A stretch of 64,000 bases of DNA from Rothia mucilaginosa (GCF_001061665.1 NZ_JVSP01000006.1:168039-232038); one strand, 5' to 3'; positions 46,069-56,215 are shown, numbered from the stretch's first letter. Numbers and translations are program-made. Notes: generated by a model from the letters alone, not told the origin.

Positions 46069-47259
46069 GTGACTTACCCTGTGACTGGACCCGTAATTGG
46101 CGTCATCGGCGGAGGCCAGCTGGCCCGCATGATGGCCCCCGCAGCAACTAACCTTGGCCTCAACCTGCAGATTCTCGCGGAGGCGCCCACCGTCGGCGCC
46201 GTGGCGGCGGTACGCACCGCCCCCGTTGGCGATTACAAGGATCTCGATACCCTCCGCGAGTTTGCCCGCGGCAAGGATGTCATCACCTTCGATCACGAGC
46301 ACGTGCCCACCGAATTTTTGCGCACCCTCATGGCCGAGGGTGTGAACGTGCAGCCTCAGCCCGACGCCCTGCAGTACGCGCAGGATAAGCTCCTGATGCG
46401 CCAGGCCGTCGAGCGCCTGGGTCTGCCGAACCCTCGCTGGGCTAAGGTTTCTACCCTGGACGAGCTTCTTGCCTTCGGCGATGAGATTGGCTGGCCCGTG
46501 GTGTTGAAGACCCCGCGCGGCGGCTACGACGGCAAGGGCGTGCTTGTGCTGGATTCCCCCGCCGAGGCCCGCGAGCGTAGCTCCGAATGGTTCGAGCAGC
46601 TGCCCTCGCGCACCGATTTCTCCGCCCTGCTGGCCGAGGAGAAGGTTCCCTTCACCCGCGAGCTTTCCGCACTGGTGGCTCGTCGTGAGAGCGGCGAGGT
46701 GCGCCCCTGGCCGGTCGTTGAGACCATCCAGGTGAACTCCATCTGTGACGAGGTGATTGCCCCCGCGCAGAACCTGGCCCCCGAGATTGCCGAGGCCGCC
46801 GCGGCCGCAGCCGTGACCATCGCCTCCGAGCTGGGCGTGACCGGCGTGATGGCCGCCGAGCTCTTCGAGGTGCCCGGCTCCCCCGCAGGCTTCTACATCA
46901 ACGAGCTAGCCATGCGCCCGCACAACACCGGCCACTGGACCCAGAACGGTTCGGTGACCAGCCAGTTCGAGCAGCACCTGCGGGCCGTGCTGGATCTGCC
47001 GCTGGGCGATACCTCCGTGCTGGACGAGGTCGCCGTCATGAAGAACTACCTGGGCGGCGAGAACGAGGACATCTTCGGCGTCTACCCGCTGGCCCTCTCG
47101 GCCGAGCCTCGCGCCAAGATTCACTTCTACGGTAAGGAAACCCGACCCGGCCGCAAGATTGGCCACGTGAACATTTCGGGCCGGGTCGATGAGCTTGAGA
47201 ACCTGCGCCACAGCGCCGCCAACGCCGCATCCATTTTGCGCGATGGCCGCCCCCTGTAG
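46069..47259 (+). CDS. purK: 5-(carboxyamino)imidazole ribonucleotide synthase
   Basis: A 396-residue ATP-grasp enzyme that carboxylates AIR to N5-CAIR using ATP and bicarbonate, in purine synthesis. It opens with VIGVIGGGQLARMMAPAA; VITFDHEHVP, VLKTPRGGYDGKG (the ATP-grasp glycine loop) and INELAMRPHNTGHWT (metal and substrate site) follow. Start GTG 46069 gives the family-like N-terminus; the open frame extends to 46036. Paired with purE downstream, with a hairpin between them. Confidence 0.94.
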   Translation: MTYPVTGPVIGVIGGGQLARMMAPAATNLGLNLQILAEAPTVGAVAAVRTAPVGDYKDLDTLREFARGKDVITFDHEHVPTEFLRTLMAEGVNVQPQPDALQYAQDKLLMRQAVERLGLPNPRWAKVSTLDELLAFGDEIGWPVVLKTPRGGYDGKGVLVLDSPAEARERSSEWFEQLPSRTDFSALLAEEKVPFTRELSALVARRESGEVRPWPVVETIQVNSICDEVIAPAQNLAPEIAEAAAAAAVTIASELGVTGVMAAELFEVPGSPAGFYINELAMRPHNTGHWTQNGSVTSQFEQHLRAVLDLPLGDTSVLDEVAVMKNYLGGENEDIFGVYPLALSAEPRAKIHFYGKETRPGRKIGHVNISGRVDELENLRHSAANAASILRDGRPL

Positions 47260-47281
47260 GCGACGGGCCACTCAAATATAG

Positions 47282-47321
47282 GTCGAGCGCGGGTTCTCTC
47301 CGCTGAGAACCCGCGCTCGAC
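47282..47321 (+). terminator. hairpin between purK and purE
   Basis: 17-bp perfect stem (47282-47298 with 47305-47321) but no T-run after it. It may attenuate or protect the transcript rather than end it. Confidence 0.55.
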
Positions 47322-47371
47322 GCCCCTAGTGATGGTGGTATTCCACCGCATTGTGAAAGGATATGAGGATT

Positions 47372-48010
47372 ATGTCTCAGTCTCCCTATGATTCCTCCCA
47401 GCCCATCGTCGGCATTGTGATGGGTTCCGATTCGGACTGGTCGGTCATGGAGGCCGCCGCCGAGGTGCTGGAAGAGTTCGGCATCCCCTACGAGGCTGAC
47501 GTCGTCTCGGCGCACCGCATGCCCGAGGACATGATTGAGTACGGCAAGAAGGCTCACAGCCGCGGCATCCGCGTTATTATCGCCGGTGCCGGCGGTGCCG
47601 CTCACCTGCCGGGCATGCTCGCCTCGGTCACCGCTCTGCCGGTGATTGGTGTTCCGGTGCGCCTGAAGAACCTCGAAGGCATGGATTCGCTGCTGTCGAT
47701 CGTCCAGATGCCCGCCGGCGTTCCGGTAGCTACCGTATCCATCAACGGTGCACGCAATGCGGGTCTGCTGGCCCTGCGCATCCTGGGTTCGGGCACCGAT
47801 GCTTTCGCCCGCCAGGTGCACGACGACCTGCACGAGTTCTCGGCTAACCTGCGCCAGTCGGCTATCGACAAGGGTGCGGCTCTGCGCACCCGCGTGGCCG
47901 AGGCGAAGGCCAAGGCAGCGGCCGAGCGCGAGGCTGAGGAGAACGTCTCATCTACCCGCCCGAATTCCTCCCCCGAGGCCTCCTCGGAGCCGCAGGCTTA
48001 CGTTCCCTAA
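47372..48010 (+). CDS. purE: N5-carboxyaminoimidazole ribonucleotide mutase
   Basis: A 212-residue class I PurE that converts N5-CAIR to [26 protein letters not shown] (catalytic His) and [28 protein letters not shown] are exact family blocks. The core ends near residue 165; a further 45 residues, first helical and charged ([13 protein letters not shown]), then Ser/Pro-rich, are unusual. The start is ATG 47372; ATG 47363 is an alternative. Confidence 0.95.
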   Translation: MSQSPYDSSQPIVGIVMGSDSDWSVMEAAAEVLEEFGIPYEADVVSAHRMPEDMIEYGKKAHSRGIRVIIAGAGGAAHLPGMLASVTALPVIGVPVRLKNLEGMDSLLSIVQMPAGVPVATVSINGARNAGLLALRILGSGTDAFARQVHDDLHEFSANLRQSAIDKGAALRTRVAEAKAKAAAEREAEENVSSTRPNSSPEASSEPQAYVP

Positions 48011-48017
48011 GCTCGGA

Positions 48018-48023
48018 TACACT
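48018..48023 (+). promoter_or_regulatory. candidate -10 box for a leaderless FemX-like transcript
   Basis: TACACT ends six bases before the ATG at 48030. AGAGGA directly abuts the ATG, too close to act as a ribosome site. Confidence 0.4.
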
Positions 48024-48029
48024 AGAGGA

Positions 48030-49031
48030 ATGAGCAATATTCTTCAGTCCGATATTTGGGCACGTTTTCAGGAATCTAATGGTCACACCGTAATCCGCAA
48101 GAGCGGTAACGGCTGGTCGTACCTTGCGACCGTTGAGGGCGGCGCCACCGGCCGCTACCTGTACAGCCCGTACGGACCGGTTGCTTCGAGCGCTGTGGCC
48201 TTCGACGAGGCTCTCGCGTCGTTGAAGGAAGAGGCCGCGAAGCACCGTTGTCTGTTCGCGCGTATCGAGCCTACAGAATCGGCAATCTGGGGTGACCAGG
48301 ATGCCGCTGCATTCTTGGCTCGTCGCGGCGCGGTGCTGGCTCCTCGCCAGGTGCAGCCCTCGCACACGCAGATTATTGACCTCTCGGGCACCGAGGATGA
48401 AATCCTCAAGGGCATGAAGTCCAATAACCGCAATCTGCACCGCAATATCCACAAGAAGGGCGTGACCGTCGAGGTCTCGACCGATCCTTCGGATATGTCG
48501 ATTCTCTTCGGCTTCCTCGAGGAGACCGCAGAGCGTAACGGCTTCAACCGTCAGCAGGACGACTACCTGATGCAGGTGGCTCGCGTGCTGATGCCCGCCG
48601 GTGCGGCATCGCTGTACATTGCGAAGCTGGCGGGCGAGAACGGTGAGAGCACCCCGATTGCGGCGGCGTTCGTGTACGATTCGGACGATACCCGCACCTA
48701 CGCGCACGCGGCGGCTTCATTCAAGCATCGCCGCCTGTCAGCGGGCATTCCGGTGGTGACAAACTTCATCCTGGACGCTAAGCGTAAGGGCCTGAAGTAC
48801 GTTGACCTGTTCGGCATCGCGCCGGAGGATCAGCCGGATCACGAGTGGGCCGGTTTCACGAAGTTCAAGAAGTCCTTCGGCGGCGAGTCCGTAGAGTACC
48901 CGGGTACCTGGGATGTGCCGGTCACCTCGCTGGGTTACCGCGCCTATACCCTGGCGTACAAGGCTCGTCCGGCGGTTCGCGATGCGGTATCTAAGGCCAA
49001 GGATAAGTTGCGTTCCCTGCGTTCGCGCTAA
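48030..49031 (+). CDS. FemX/FmhB-like peptidoglycan bridge aminoacyltransferase
   Basis: A 333-residue protein with the two GNAT-like domains of the Fem family, which use aminoacyl-tRNA to extend the stem peptide of lipid II. Motifs seen: SGNGWSYLATVEGGATGRYLYSPYGP, LKGMKSNNRNLHRNIHKKG (about 125-143) and the late HRRLSAGIPVVTNFILDAKRKGLKYVDLFGIAPEDQPDHEWAGFTKFKKSFGG block. Rothia-type peptidoglycan has an interpeptide bridge, so a bridge role is plausible; the amino acid added is unknown. It stands alone after purE and before a 26-bp terminator stem. Confidence 0.88.
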   Translation: MSNILQSDIWARFQESNGHTVIRKSGNGWSYLATVEGGATGRYLYSPYGPVASSAVAFDEALASLKEEAAKHRCLFARIEPTESAIWGDQDAAAFLARRGAVLAPRQVQPSHTQIIDLSGTEDEILKGMKSNNRNLHRNIHKKGVTVEVSTDPSDMSILFGFLEETAERNGFNRQQDDYLMQVARVLMPAGAASLYIAKLAGENGESTPIAAAFVYDSDDTRTYAHAAASFKHRRLSAGIPVVTNFILDAKRKGLKYVDLFGIAPEDQPDHEWAGFTKFKKSFGGESVEYPGTWDVPVTSLGYRAYTLAYKARPAVRDAVSKAKDKLRSLRSR

Positions 49032-49051
49032 CGTGTGCCGGTAACGGCGAT

Positions 49052-49108
49052 AAGCATAAGGAGCCGCCCCCGACCGAATCACTCGGTCGGGGGCGGCTCC
49101 TTATGCTT
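49052..49108. terminator. bidirectional terminator with a 26-bp perfect stem
   Basis: Left arm 49052-49077, right arm 49083-49108, loop ATCAC. The longest perfect stem in the window, between the convergent FemX-like and glpX genes. Confidence 0.95.
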
Positions 49109-49126
49109 GGGGGCTACCTCAAAGGC

Positions 49127-50134
49127 TTATGCTTCGCCGGGGCTCTTGGTGTGCGAGAGAATCTCGCGCAGGCGGGAGAGGCGGTGCTCAGCCTCAACGG
49201 TGCGCACGGTACCGGAGGAGGAACGCATGACCAGCGACTGGGTGGTCACAACGTTCTTGTTGTAGCGCACGCCGCGCAGCAACTTGCCGTCGGTAATACC
49301 GGTTGCGGCGAAGAAGCAGTTGTCGCTGGTGACCAGGTCGTTGGTGGTCAGCACGCGGTCCAGGTCGTGGCCCGCGGCCAGTGCCTTCTCGCGCTCTGCC
49401 TCGTCGGTCGGTGCCAGGCGGCCCTGAATCACGCCGCCGGTTGCCTTAATGGCGCATGCCGCGACGACGCCCTCGGGGGTGCCACCGGTGCCGAGCATCA
49501 GGTCCACGCCGGTGTTCTCGCGGCAGGCCGCGATAGCGCCGGCGACGTCACCGTCGAGGATGATGCGGGTACGGGCACCTGCATCACGAATCTCCTGGAT
49601 CAGCTTGGCGTGGCGGGGGCGGTCCAGCACGCAGACGGTCAGCTCGCTGACCTTCTTGCCCTTAGCCTTAGCGACCAGGTGCAGGTTCTGCTTAACGGGC
49701 AGGCGCAGGTCCACGAATTCGGCGGCCTCGGGGCCGGTGACCAGCTTCTCCATGTAGAACACGGCGGAGGGGTCGAACATGGTGCCGCCGTCTGCCACGG
49801 CAATCACGGAGAGGGCGTTGTCCATGCCGAGCGCGGTCAGGCGGGTGCCGTCGATGGGATCAACCGCGACGTCGAGGGAGGGGCCGGAGCCGTCGCCGAC
49901 GTTCTCGCCGTTGTACAGCATGGGGGCCTTGTCCTTCTCGCCCTCGCCGATGACCACGGTACCGTTGAAGTTGACGGTGGAGAGGCGGTAGCGCATAGCG
50001 TCGACAGCTGCGCCGTCCGCAAGATTCTTTTCGCCCGCGCCAACCCAGGGACCCGCTGCGATGGCTGCGGCTTCGGTAGCGCGCACCAGTTCCATTGCCA
50101 GGTTACGGTCGCCGTGGTTATTGTTCGTAGTCAT
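49127..50134 (-). CDS. glpX: fructose-1,6-bisphosphatase, class II
   Basis: A 335-residue GlpX enzyme for gluconeogenesis. Metal and phosphate motifs: [18 protein letters not shown], the [12 protein letters not shown] signature and the [20 protein letters not shown] block. ATG 50134 is preceded by AAGGTGAG; a longer frame to 50278 adds 48 basic residues with no family match. In M. tuberculosis glpX and fum are neighbours (Rv1099c and Rv1098c); here carbonic anhydrase lies between them. Confidence 0.95.
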   Translation of the reverse strand: MTTNNNHGDRNLAMELVRATEAAAIAAGPWVGAGEKNLADGAAVDAMRYRLSTVNFNGTVVIGEGEKDKAPMLYNGENVGDGSGPSLDVAVDPIDGTRLTALGMDNALSVIAVADGGTMFDPSAVFYMEKLVTGPEAAEFVDLRLPVKQNLHLVAKAKGKKVSELTVCVLDRPRHAKLIQEIRDAGARTRIILDGDVAGAIAACRENTGVDLMLGTGGTPEGVVAACAIKATGGVIQGRLAPTDEAEREKALAAGHDLDRVLTTNDLVTSDNCFFAATGITDGKLLRGVRYNKNVVTTQSLVMRSSSGTVRTVEAEHRLSRLREILSHTKSPGEA

Positions 50135-50456
50135 AGACTCACCTTCGAGAATTCTTGACAGCGCCGGTTGGCTGGACCTTTCCAGCACGAAATCACCGGC
50201 GATCAGTGCTCTTTTCAGGATAGCGCGCTTACGCACCCCTTTTCTTGTTATGAACGGGTTTTCGGGCGTGTTGGTCATTCAGTGAAAGGATGCGCTCCTC
50301 TCACTCCGCGAGGGCGCGTCGCATTAGCTATTTTTTGCATCGTTAGGGCATATTTGAGTTAAGTTCTTTTGGGCGTTGGTGAGGGACCTCTCCATTGAGG
50401 CCGCTCGGGTCGCCGAAACCGCATCCCCTGCGCCCAGGTATCAAGGAGAAGACACC

Positions 50457-51188
50457 ATGGCTAAGAAGCCCAACCAGGTTCAGCCGACCCCCGCAGAGGC
50501 ATGGAAGCGTCTGAAGGACGGCAACCGACGTTTCGTTGAGGGTAGCAACGAGCACCCCAACCAGGACACCATCCGCCGCACCGACCTGGCTGCGGGCCAG
50601 TTCCCCTTCGCCTCCATCTTTGGTTGCGGTGACTCCCGCCTGGCGGCGGAAATTATTTTTGACCTGGGCCTGGGCGATGCCTTCGTGGTGCGCACCGCCG
50701 GCCACGTGCTGGAGAACGCCGCGCTCGGTTCGCTGGAGTACGCGGTTGAGGAGTTTGAGACCCCCATCGTGATGGTTCTTGGCCACGACTCCTGCGGCGC
50801 CGTGACCGCGGCCAGCAAGTCCCTGGAGTCCGGCGAGATGCCGCACGGCTTCATCCGTAACCTGGTCGAGCACATCCTGCCCTCGGTGATGTCCCCGAAG
50901 CTACCCGAAAACCCGGTCGTCAACGATATGGTTCGTGAGCACACCCGCCAGACCGCTATCCGCATTATCGAGCAGTCCCACATCATTTCGGATGCGGTGC
51001 TTGCGGGTAAGGTCGCCGTGATCGGCGTCTTCTACCACCTGAAGGAGGGTAAGGCCGAGCTCGTGTTCAGCTCGCAGGACCTCGCTCTGCAGGAGGAGAA
51101 GAACGATGAACAGAACCCGCCGACCCAGACGCTCCCCGTGGTCGTGAAGACTCCCCCGCGCGTCGTGATTGCCGAGAACCTGGACTAG
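50457..51188 (+). CDS. beta-class carbonic anhydrase
   Basis: A 243-residue zinc enzyme that interconverts CO2 and bicarbonate. Zinc ligands and the Asp-Arg dyad: C57, D59 and R61 in FGCGDSRL, then H110 and C113 in LGHDSCGAV. The C-terminus adds about 30 polar residues. Start ATG 50457 has AAGGAGA seven bases upstream. Bicarbonate is needed by PurK and by anaplerotic enzymes, so its place near purKE and fumC may be meaningful, though the units are separate. Confidence 0.93.
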   Translation: MAKKPNQVQPTPAEAWKRLKDGNRRFVEGSNEHPNQDTIRRTDLAAGQFPFASIFGCGDSRLAAEIIFDLGLGDAFVVRTAGHVLENAALGSLEYAVEEFETPIVMVLGHDSCGAVTAASKSLESGEMPHGFIRNLVEHILPSVMSPKLPENPVVNDMVREHTRQTAIRIIEQSHIISDAVLAGKVAVIGVFYHLKEGKAELVFSSQDLALQEEKNDEQNPPTQTLPVVVKTPPRVVIAENLD

Positions 51189-51278
51189 AGCCCGGATTTA
51201 TTTCTCCGGAGGGACGATAAAACGGCCCACCGCGAGAACCCACTCGTTCACACGCAAGACCATGTTTTTTCATGGGTA

Positions 51279-51327
51279 AGCCCCTCCCCTACGGTGTGTT
51301 CCCACATTCGCGGGGGTGGGGCTTTTT
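51279..51327 (+). terminator. terminator of the carbonic anhydrase gene
   Basis: AAGCCCC-x-CCCC at 51279-51290 pairs with GGGGTGGGGCTT near 51315-51326 with one mismatch, followed by a T-run (GCTTTTTCC). Confidence 0.85.
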
Positions 51328-51410
51328 CCGTGCTCTGAATCCTGCAAAATTTATGAGCGTTTTTCCTTTTCTGGCACCGGATTTTGGCGACGGGGGCCAC
51401 TTTGAACGCC

Positions 51411-51416
51411 TATGCT
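51411..51416 (+). promoter_or_regulatory. candidate -10 box for a leaderless fumC transcript
   Basis: TATGCT ends six bases before the ATG at 51423. No Shine-Dalgarno is visible. Confidence 0.45.
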
Positions 51417-51422
51417 AGAGAT

Positions 51423-52829
51423 ATGGCTGAAAACATTGAATACCGCATTGAACATGACACCATGGGCGAAGTTCGCGTTCCGGCTGATGCACTCTACCGT
51501 GCACAGACCCAGCGCGCAGTCGAGAACTTCCCGATTTCGGGTCAGACTCTCGAATCCGCCCATATTCGTGCGCTTGCCCTCGTGAAGAAGGCAGCCGCGA
51601 CCGCCAATGAGGAACTCAAGGTGCTCGACGCTGAGCGCGCCCAGGCTATCCGCGACGCAGCGGATCTGGTAGCAACCGGTAAGTACGACGCCCACTTCCC
51701 CATTGACGTCTTCCAGACCGGTTCCGGTACCTCCTCGAACATGAACGCAAACGAGGTCCTGGCAACCCTGGCAACCCGTTCCCTGGAGTCCAAGGGCATT
51801 GAGGTTCACCCCAACGACCACGTGAACGCTTCCCAGTCCTCCAACGACGTCTTCCCCACCTCCGTGCACGTTGCTGTGACCGAGGCTCTGGTGAAGGACC
51901 TGATTCCCGCTCTGGAGGTGCTCGCTGAGTCCCTGGAGCGCAAGTCTGCAGAGTTCAAGGACGTTGTGAAGTCGGGCCGTACCCACCTGATGGACGCAAC
52001 CCCCATCACCCTGGGTCAGGAGTTCTCCGGCTACGCCGCAACCGTGCGTTACGGCATTGAGCGTGTGAACGCTTCCCTGCCCCGCGTGGCTGAGGTTCCC
52101 CTGGGCGGTACCGCTGTGGGTACCGGCATTAACACCCCGGCTGGTTTCTCCGCTCGCGTGATTGAGCTGCTCGCTGAGGAGACCGGCCTGCCCCTGACCG
52201 AGGCTCGCAACCACTTCGAGGCTCAGGCTAACCGTGACGGCCTGATTGAGGTTTCCGGTCAGCTGCGCACCCTGGCATACGGCCTGATGAAGATCAGCAA
52301 CGACATCCGCTGGATGGGTTCGGGCCCGAACACCGGCCTGGGCGAGCTGCACATCCCCGACCTGCAGCCCGGCTCCTCGATTATGCCCGGTAAGGTCAAC
52401 CCCGTGATTTGTGAGGCTACCATTCAGGTTGCCGCTCAGGTTATCGGTAACGACGCAACCATTGCTCTGTCTTCCACTAACGGCGCGTTTGAGCTGAACG
52501 TGGGTATTCCGGTGATGGCCGCTAACCTGCTGCAGTCGATCCGCCTGCTCGCTAACGTCTCTCGCGTTGCCGCCGAGAAGATGGTTGACGGTCTGACCGC
52601 TAACGTTGAGCGTTGCCGCTTCCTGGCTGAGGCTTCGCCCTCGACCGTGACCCCGCTGAACAAGCTGATTGGTTACGAGGCTGCTGCGAAGATCGCTAAG
52701 TACTCGGTGGCTCACAAGGTGACTGTCCGTGAGGCAGTTGTGGCTCTGGGCTACGTGGAGCGCGGCGAAGTGACCGAGGAGCAGCTGGATGCGGCTCTGG
52801 ACGTCACCAAGATGCTGGGCAACTTCTAA
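51423..52829 (+). CDS. fumC: class II fumarate hydratase
   Basis: A 468-residue member of the aspartase/fumarase superfamily, interconverting fumarate and malate in the TCA cycle. It has [14 protein letters not shown], the [21 protein letters not shown] block and the signature [12 protein letters not shown]. The motif set fits fumarase C better than aspartase, although the two are close. It is oxygen-stable and iron-free in known members. The longer frame to 51384 is not needed; the ATG at 51423 fits the family start and a TATGCT box just upstream. Confidence 0.93.
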   Translation: MAENIEYRIEHDTMGEVRVPADALYRAQTQRAVENFPISGQTLESAHIRALALVKKAAATANEELKVLDAERAQAIRDAADLVATGKYDAHFPIDVFQTGSGTSSNMNANEVLATLATRSLESKGIEVHPNDHVNASQSSNDVFPTSVHVAVTEALVKDLIPALEVLAESLERKSAEFKDVVKSGRTHLMDATPITLGQEFSGYAATVRYGIERVNASLPRVAEVPLGGTAVGTGINTPAGFSARVIELLAEETGLPLTEARNHFEAQANRDGLIEVSGQLRTLAYGLMKISNDIRWMGSGPNTGLGELHIPDLQPGSSIMPGKVNPVICEATIQVAAQVIGNDATIALSSTNGAFELNVGIPVMAANLLQSIRLLANVSRVAAEKMVDGLTANVERCRFLAEASPSTVTPLNKLIGYEAAAKIAKYSVAHKVTVREAVVALGYVERGEVTEEQLDAALDVTKMLGNF

Positions 52830-52859
52830 TCCAAATCGTCTGATCACACCGCATACAGA

Positions 52860-52907
52860 ATCGGGTGTGGCGCTACTGTTCCTACGGTATCGTCACACCC
52901 GATTTCT
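52860..52907 (+). terminator. terminator of fumC
   Basis: AATCGGGTGTG (52860-52870) pairs with CACACCCGATT (52895-52905), followed by T-rich sequence. Confidence 0.85.
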
Positions 52908-52951
52908 TATGTTCGTCTTGCCTCCCACGTGCGCAAAGGTAGTAGATACGA

Positions 52952-52983
52952 CGGAGGGGCCCGCCTTTCGACGGGCCCCTCCG
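52952..52983 (-). terminator. terminator of poxB
   Basis: 12-bp perfect GC stem (52952-52963 with 52972-52983), 25 bases after the poxB stop on the minus strand. Confidence 0.8.
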
Positions 52984-53007
52984 GGAGCGTTAAGCATCCC
53001 TTACGGA

Positions 53008-54759
53008 CTAGCTGAACTGCCTCCACGCGGACATGTTACGCAGGTTCGAGCGAGCCATTGCCACGGCCTCCGCTGCGCCGCGGTTCAGCGCAATCTTGGA
53101 GAGCGAGGTGGCGAAGCCAACAATCTGCTTGGCCTCGACCTCGGGCGGCATCGACAGAGCGTTGGGGTCGGTAATGATCTCGACCAGGGAGGGGCCGCGG
53201 TGAGCCAGGGCGGTGCGCAGCGCACCTTCCAGGTCCTCGGCCTTCTCAACACGCTGAGCTTGGAAACCAGCGGCGGTTGCGATGTCGGCGTAGTTGACGA
53301 GCGGCACATCCACGCCGAAGTCCTCGAAGCCCTGAACCAGCTGCTCAAGCTTCACCATGCCCAGGGTGGAGTTGTTGAACACCACGATGGTCAGCGGCAG
53401 ATCGTACATGACCGCGGTCAGAATATCACCCAGCATCATGGACAGGCCACCGTCACCCGAGACCGAGATGACCTGGCGGTTAGGCTCGGCAATCTGGGCG
53501 CCCAGGGCCATAGGCATGGCGTTCGCCATGGAGCCGTGGAGGAAGGAACCCAGCAGACGGCGCTTGCCGTTGGGGGTGATGTAGCGGGCGGTCCACACGT
53601 TGCACATGCCGGTGTCCGCGGTGAAGATGGCGTCATCGGAGGCCAGCTCATCCAGCACGGATGCGGCGTACTCGGGGTGAATCTTGCCCTTGGTGGGGTT
53701 GTGGGTGTAGGCGCCGACGACCTTGGTCATGATCTTCTCGTTCTTCTTCAGGAGCTTCTCCAGGAACGAGCGGTCGCTCTTGCGCTGCACGAGGGGCAGA
53801 ACGGCCTTCAGGGTTGCGGCAACGTCAGCCTCAATCAGCAGGTCGACGTTGGTACGGCGGCCCAACACCTCGCCGGCACGGTCAATCTGAACGGTCTGCA
53901 CGTTGGGCAGGAACTGGTCGTAGGGGAAGTCGGTACCCAGCAGGAGCATCAGGTCGGAGTCCTTCATACCCTCTGCGGCCTCACCGTAGCCCAGAAGACC
54001 GGTCATTCCCACATCGAAGGGGTTGTCGTACTGGATGTACTCCTTACCGCGCATCGTGTGGCCCACGGGAGCCGCGACACGGTCGGCCAGCTGAACGACT
54101 TCATCATGTGCACCGGCCACACCGGCACCAGCGAAAATCGAAATCTTCTTGGCCGCGTTGATGCGATCGGCCAGGTCGCGCACGGTGGTCTCATCGGGAA
54201 CGATAGTGCCGGGGCGGTAGTCGCCCCATGCGGGCACGTGGTCAACGGCATCCTGGATGGCAATATCGCCGGGAATCGATACGACGGCCACACCGCGGCG
54301 GGCGATAGCGTGACGCATACCGGAGTTGATGATGCGCAGGGTCTGGTGGCCAGAGACTGCCATCTCGTTGTAGACCGAGCAATCCTCGAAGATGCGCTCG
54401 GGGTGGGTTTCCTGGAAGTATCCGCTACCAATCTGGCCGGAGGGGATGTGGGAAGCAATCGCCAGCACCGGAGCGTGGGAGCGGTTGGCATCGTAGAGAC
54501 CGTTGATGAGGTGGGTGTTGCCCGGACCGCATGAGCCGGCGCACACGGCCAGCTTACCGGTCACCTGGGCCTCGGCGCTTGCGGCAAAGGCCGCGGCTTC
54601 CTCGTGGCGCACGTGAATCCAGTCGATACCGCCGTTCTTCGAGCCGCCGGAGGCGCGCACTGCGTCCACGATGGGGTTCAGGGAGTCGCCCACCACGCCG
54701 TAGATACGCGTGACACCGGCCTCGACGAGCTGTGCGACAATCTGTTCTGCCAAGTTCAT
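53008..54759 (-). CDS. poxB: pyruvate dehydrogenase (quinone)/pyruvate oxidase-type ThDP enzyme
   Basis: A 583-residue thiamine-diphosphate enzyme in three domains. The catalytic Glu lies in HVRHEEAAAFAASAEAQ, AGSCGPGNTHLINGLYDANRSHAPVLAI is the PYR-domain block, and GDGGLSMMLGDILTA with FNNSTLGMV is the ThDP-magnesium motif. The C-terminal sequence (VEIITDPNALSMPPEV) is as in PoxB and CidC. It decarboxylates pyruvate to acetate and passes electrons to menaquinone at the membrane; a terminal helix (NLRNMSAWRQ) may bind lipid. Start ATG 54759 has AGAGGG six bases before it. Confidence 0.92.
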   Translation of the reverse strand: MNLAEQIVAQLVEAGVTRIYGVVGDSLNPIVDAVRASGGSKNGGIDWIHVRHEEAAAFAASAEAQVTGKLAVCAGSCGPGNTHLINGLYDANRSHAPVLAIASHIPSGQIGSGYFQETHPERIFEDCSVYNEMAVSGHQTLRIINSGMRHAIARRGVAVVSIPGDIAIQDAVDHVPAWGDYRPGTIVPDETTVRDLADRINAAKKISIFAGAGVAGAHDEVVQLADRVAAPVGHTMRGKEYIQYDNPFDVGMTGLLGYGEAAEGMKDSDLMLLLGTDFPYDQFLPNVQTVQIDRAGEVLGRRTNVDLLIEADVAATLKAVLPLVQRKSDRSFLEKLLKKNEKIMTKVVGAYTHNPTKGKIHPEYAASVLDELASDDAIFTADTGMCNVWTARYITPNGKRRLLGSFLHGSMANAMPMALGAQIAEPNRQVISVSGDGGLSMMLGDILTAVMYDLPLTIVVFNNSTLGMVKLEQLVQGFEDFGVDVPLVNYADIATAAGFQAQRVEKAEDLEGALRTALAHRGPSLVEIITDPNALSMPPEVEAKQIVGFATSLSKIALNRGAAEAVAMARSNLRNMSAWRQFS

Positions 54760-54941
54760 AATTACCCTCTTTCGTTGGCGTTCCACGGGGTGCAACGGCC
54801 CGGTGGGGAACGCTGTGTATCCCCTCAGACTAGCACTCTTTCCTCGTCAAAGAAGGTCTTGCTTTTAAAACACTTAGGGTGTATCAACTTGGCATAAAGT
54901 CGGGTCTCGTTCGCGCAGGGCGGAGGGCAACCCTCGCTTGG

Positions 54942-55448
54942 CTAGTCCTCTTCCGGCGGCACCGACTCCAAACCAAAACGGCAGTGGCCGTCATAGTTCA
55001 GCGCTGCATCAATACGGTCCAGCATCCGCTCAGAAAGCAACGCACGCTCCGCCGGGTCAGACACATCCACCCAACGCACCTGCGAAGACTCCTCGTCGTT
55101 CACCTTCGCCTCACCAGAAACCCAGCGGCACAAGAACGTATGATCCAAGAACTGGCAGCGGTCACCATTGCCGAACTGCATCGGCGGGTCAGCCTTCACC
55201 TGTGCCAGCTCCAGCACCTCAATCTGCACGTTCGCTTCCTCCTGTGCCTCACGCAGGCAGGTCAGTGCGGGGCTCTCGCCCGGGTCCACAATGCCCGTGA
55301 TCGGGGTCCACGCCCCGTTATCGCTACGGCGCACCAGCAGCACCTTAGCATCCTGCTCACGGTACACCACAGCCGTCGCACCGGACAGCCACAGGTAATC
55401 CGAACCAATCCGCTCACGTAGCTTACGGATATAGGGAGGAGTAGGCAT
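54942..55448 (-). CDS. NUDIX hydrolase
   Basis: A 168-residue NUDIX protein. The Nudix box is GIVDPGESPALTCLREAQEEANV, matching G-x5-E-x7-R-E-U-x-E-E-x-G-U with Ala-Asn in place of the last Gly position. It hydrolyses a nucleoside diphosphate linked to some group; the substrate is not predictable. ATG 55448 with GAAAGG eight bases upstream. Monocistronic. Confidence 0.9.
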   Translation of the reverse strand: MPTPPYIRKLRERIGSDYLWLSGATAVVYREQDAKVLLVRRSDNGAWTPITGIVDPGESPALTCLREAQEEANVQIEVLELAQVKADPPMQFGNGDRCQFLDHTFLCRWVSGEAKVNDEESSQVRWVDVSDPAERALLSERMLDRIDAALNYDGHCRFGLESVPPEED

Positions 55449-55575
55449 AACATCAACCTTTCAAAAGCCCCGGCAGTTCTGCCGAGAAATAGGTGCTAGG
55501 GAGCAGAGCGAACAGCCGCGAGCCGCACGAAGAACAAGCCCGCCGCTTAGCCGGACGGTCACCCTACTTCGGAAT

Positions 55576-56103
55576 CTACCACAGAGAATACGCCGGAGCC
55601 ACCAACGCCACCAGCGCACCCAGAAGCATAAACGGGCCGAACGCAATGCGGGTGCTACCGCGCGCCTTCGTGAACAGCACTAGAGCCAAAGACACCAGAC
55701 CACCGGCAAGGAACGTTACCAGCGACGCCCAGCCCAGGTTCGCCCAGGACAGGTACCCGAGCACGCCGCCCAGGATACCGGCGAGCTTCACATCCCCGCG
55801 GCCCAGCGCGCCGAAGGACAGAATACGCAGAAGCAGGTAGCAGAACCAGAGCGCCAGACCGGCACCAATCACGCGCCAAATATCGGCGGGGCGGCCCGCA
55901 AAAAGCAAAGATACAGGCAGCGCCGTATAAGTGGCAATAGCCAAAGGAATCAGGATGCGGTGCGGCAGGCGGTGCTCCCGCACGTCAATACGCCACAGCC
56001 GCAGAGCGCACCACAGGAAATACAGCAGGTAGCTGCCGAGCACCAGAGCGGCAATAACGGAGGCGCCTCCAGCGTTGTAGAGGCGGGAAAGCTCAGCGAG
56101 CAT
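55576..56103 (-). CDS. A24 family prepilin peptidase-like protein
   Basis: A 175-residue membrane protein with about six transmembrane helices. The two catalytic aspartates of the A24 aspartic protease family are present: D40 in RIDVREHRL and D104 in the GRGD motif. The N-terminal methylase domain of full-length PilD is missing, as in many actinobacterial (TadV/CpaA-like) enzymes. It would cut type IV pilin or Flp leader peptides in the membrane; no pilin gene is in the window. Confidence 0.85.
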   Translation of the reverse strand: MLAELSRLYNAGGASVIAALVLGSYLLYFLWCALRLWRIDVREHRLPHRILIPLAIATYTALPVSLLFAGRPADIWRVIGAGLALWFCYLLLRILSFGALGRGDVKLAGILGGVLGYLSWANLGWASLVTFLAGGLVSLALVLFTKARGSTRIAFGPFMLLGALVALVAPAYSLW

Positions 56104-56215
56104 AGAACGTCCATTCTGTAATGCTGGAGGGTGTACTACCGGAGGCTACTAGTTAGGAACAGCCTGCCAAGAAACACGAGCCAACGGCGCTAGACCCTTA
56201 GCCTCTAGGAAGCTT

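Noticed and set aside
51351-52847. A 498-codon minus-strand frame opposite fumC
   Set aside because: It mirrors fumC exactly and has no recognisable motif or ribosome site. fumC has all fumarase signatures.
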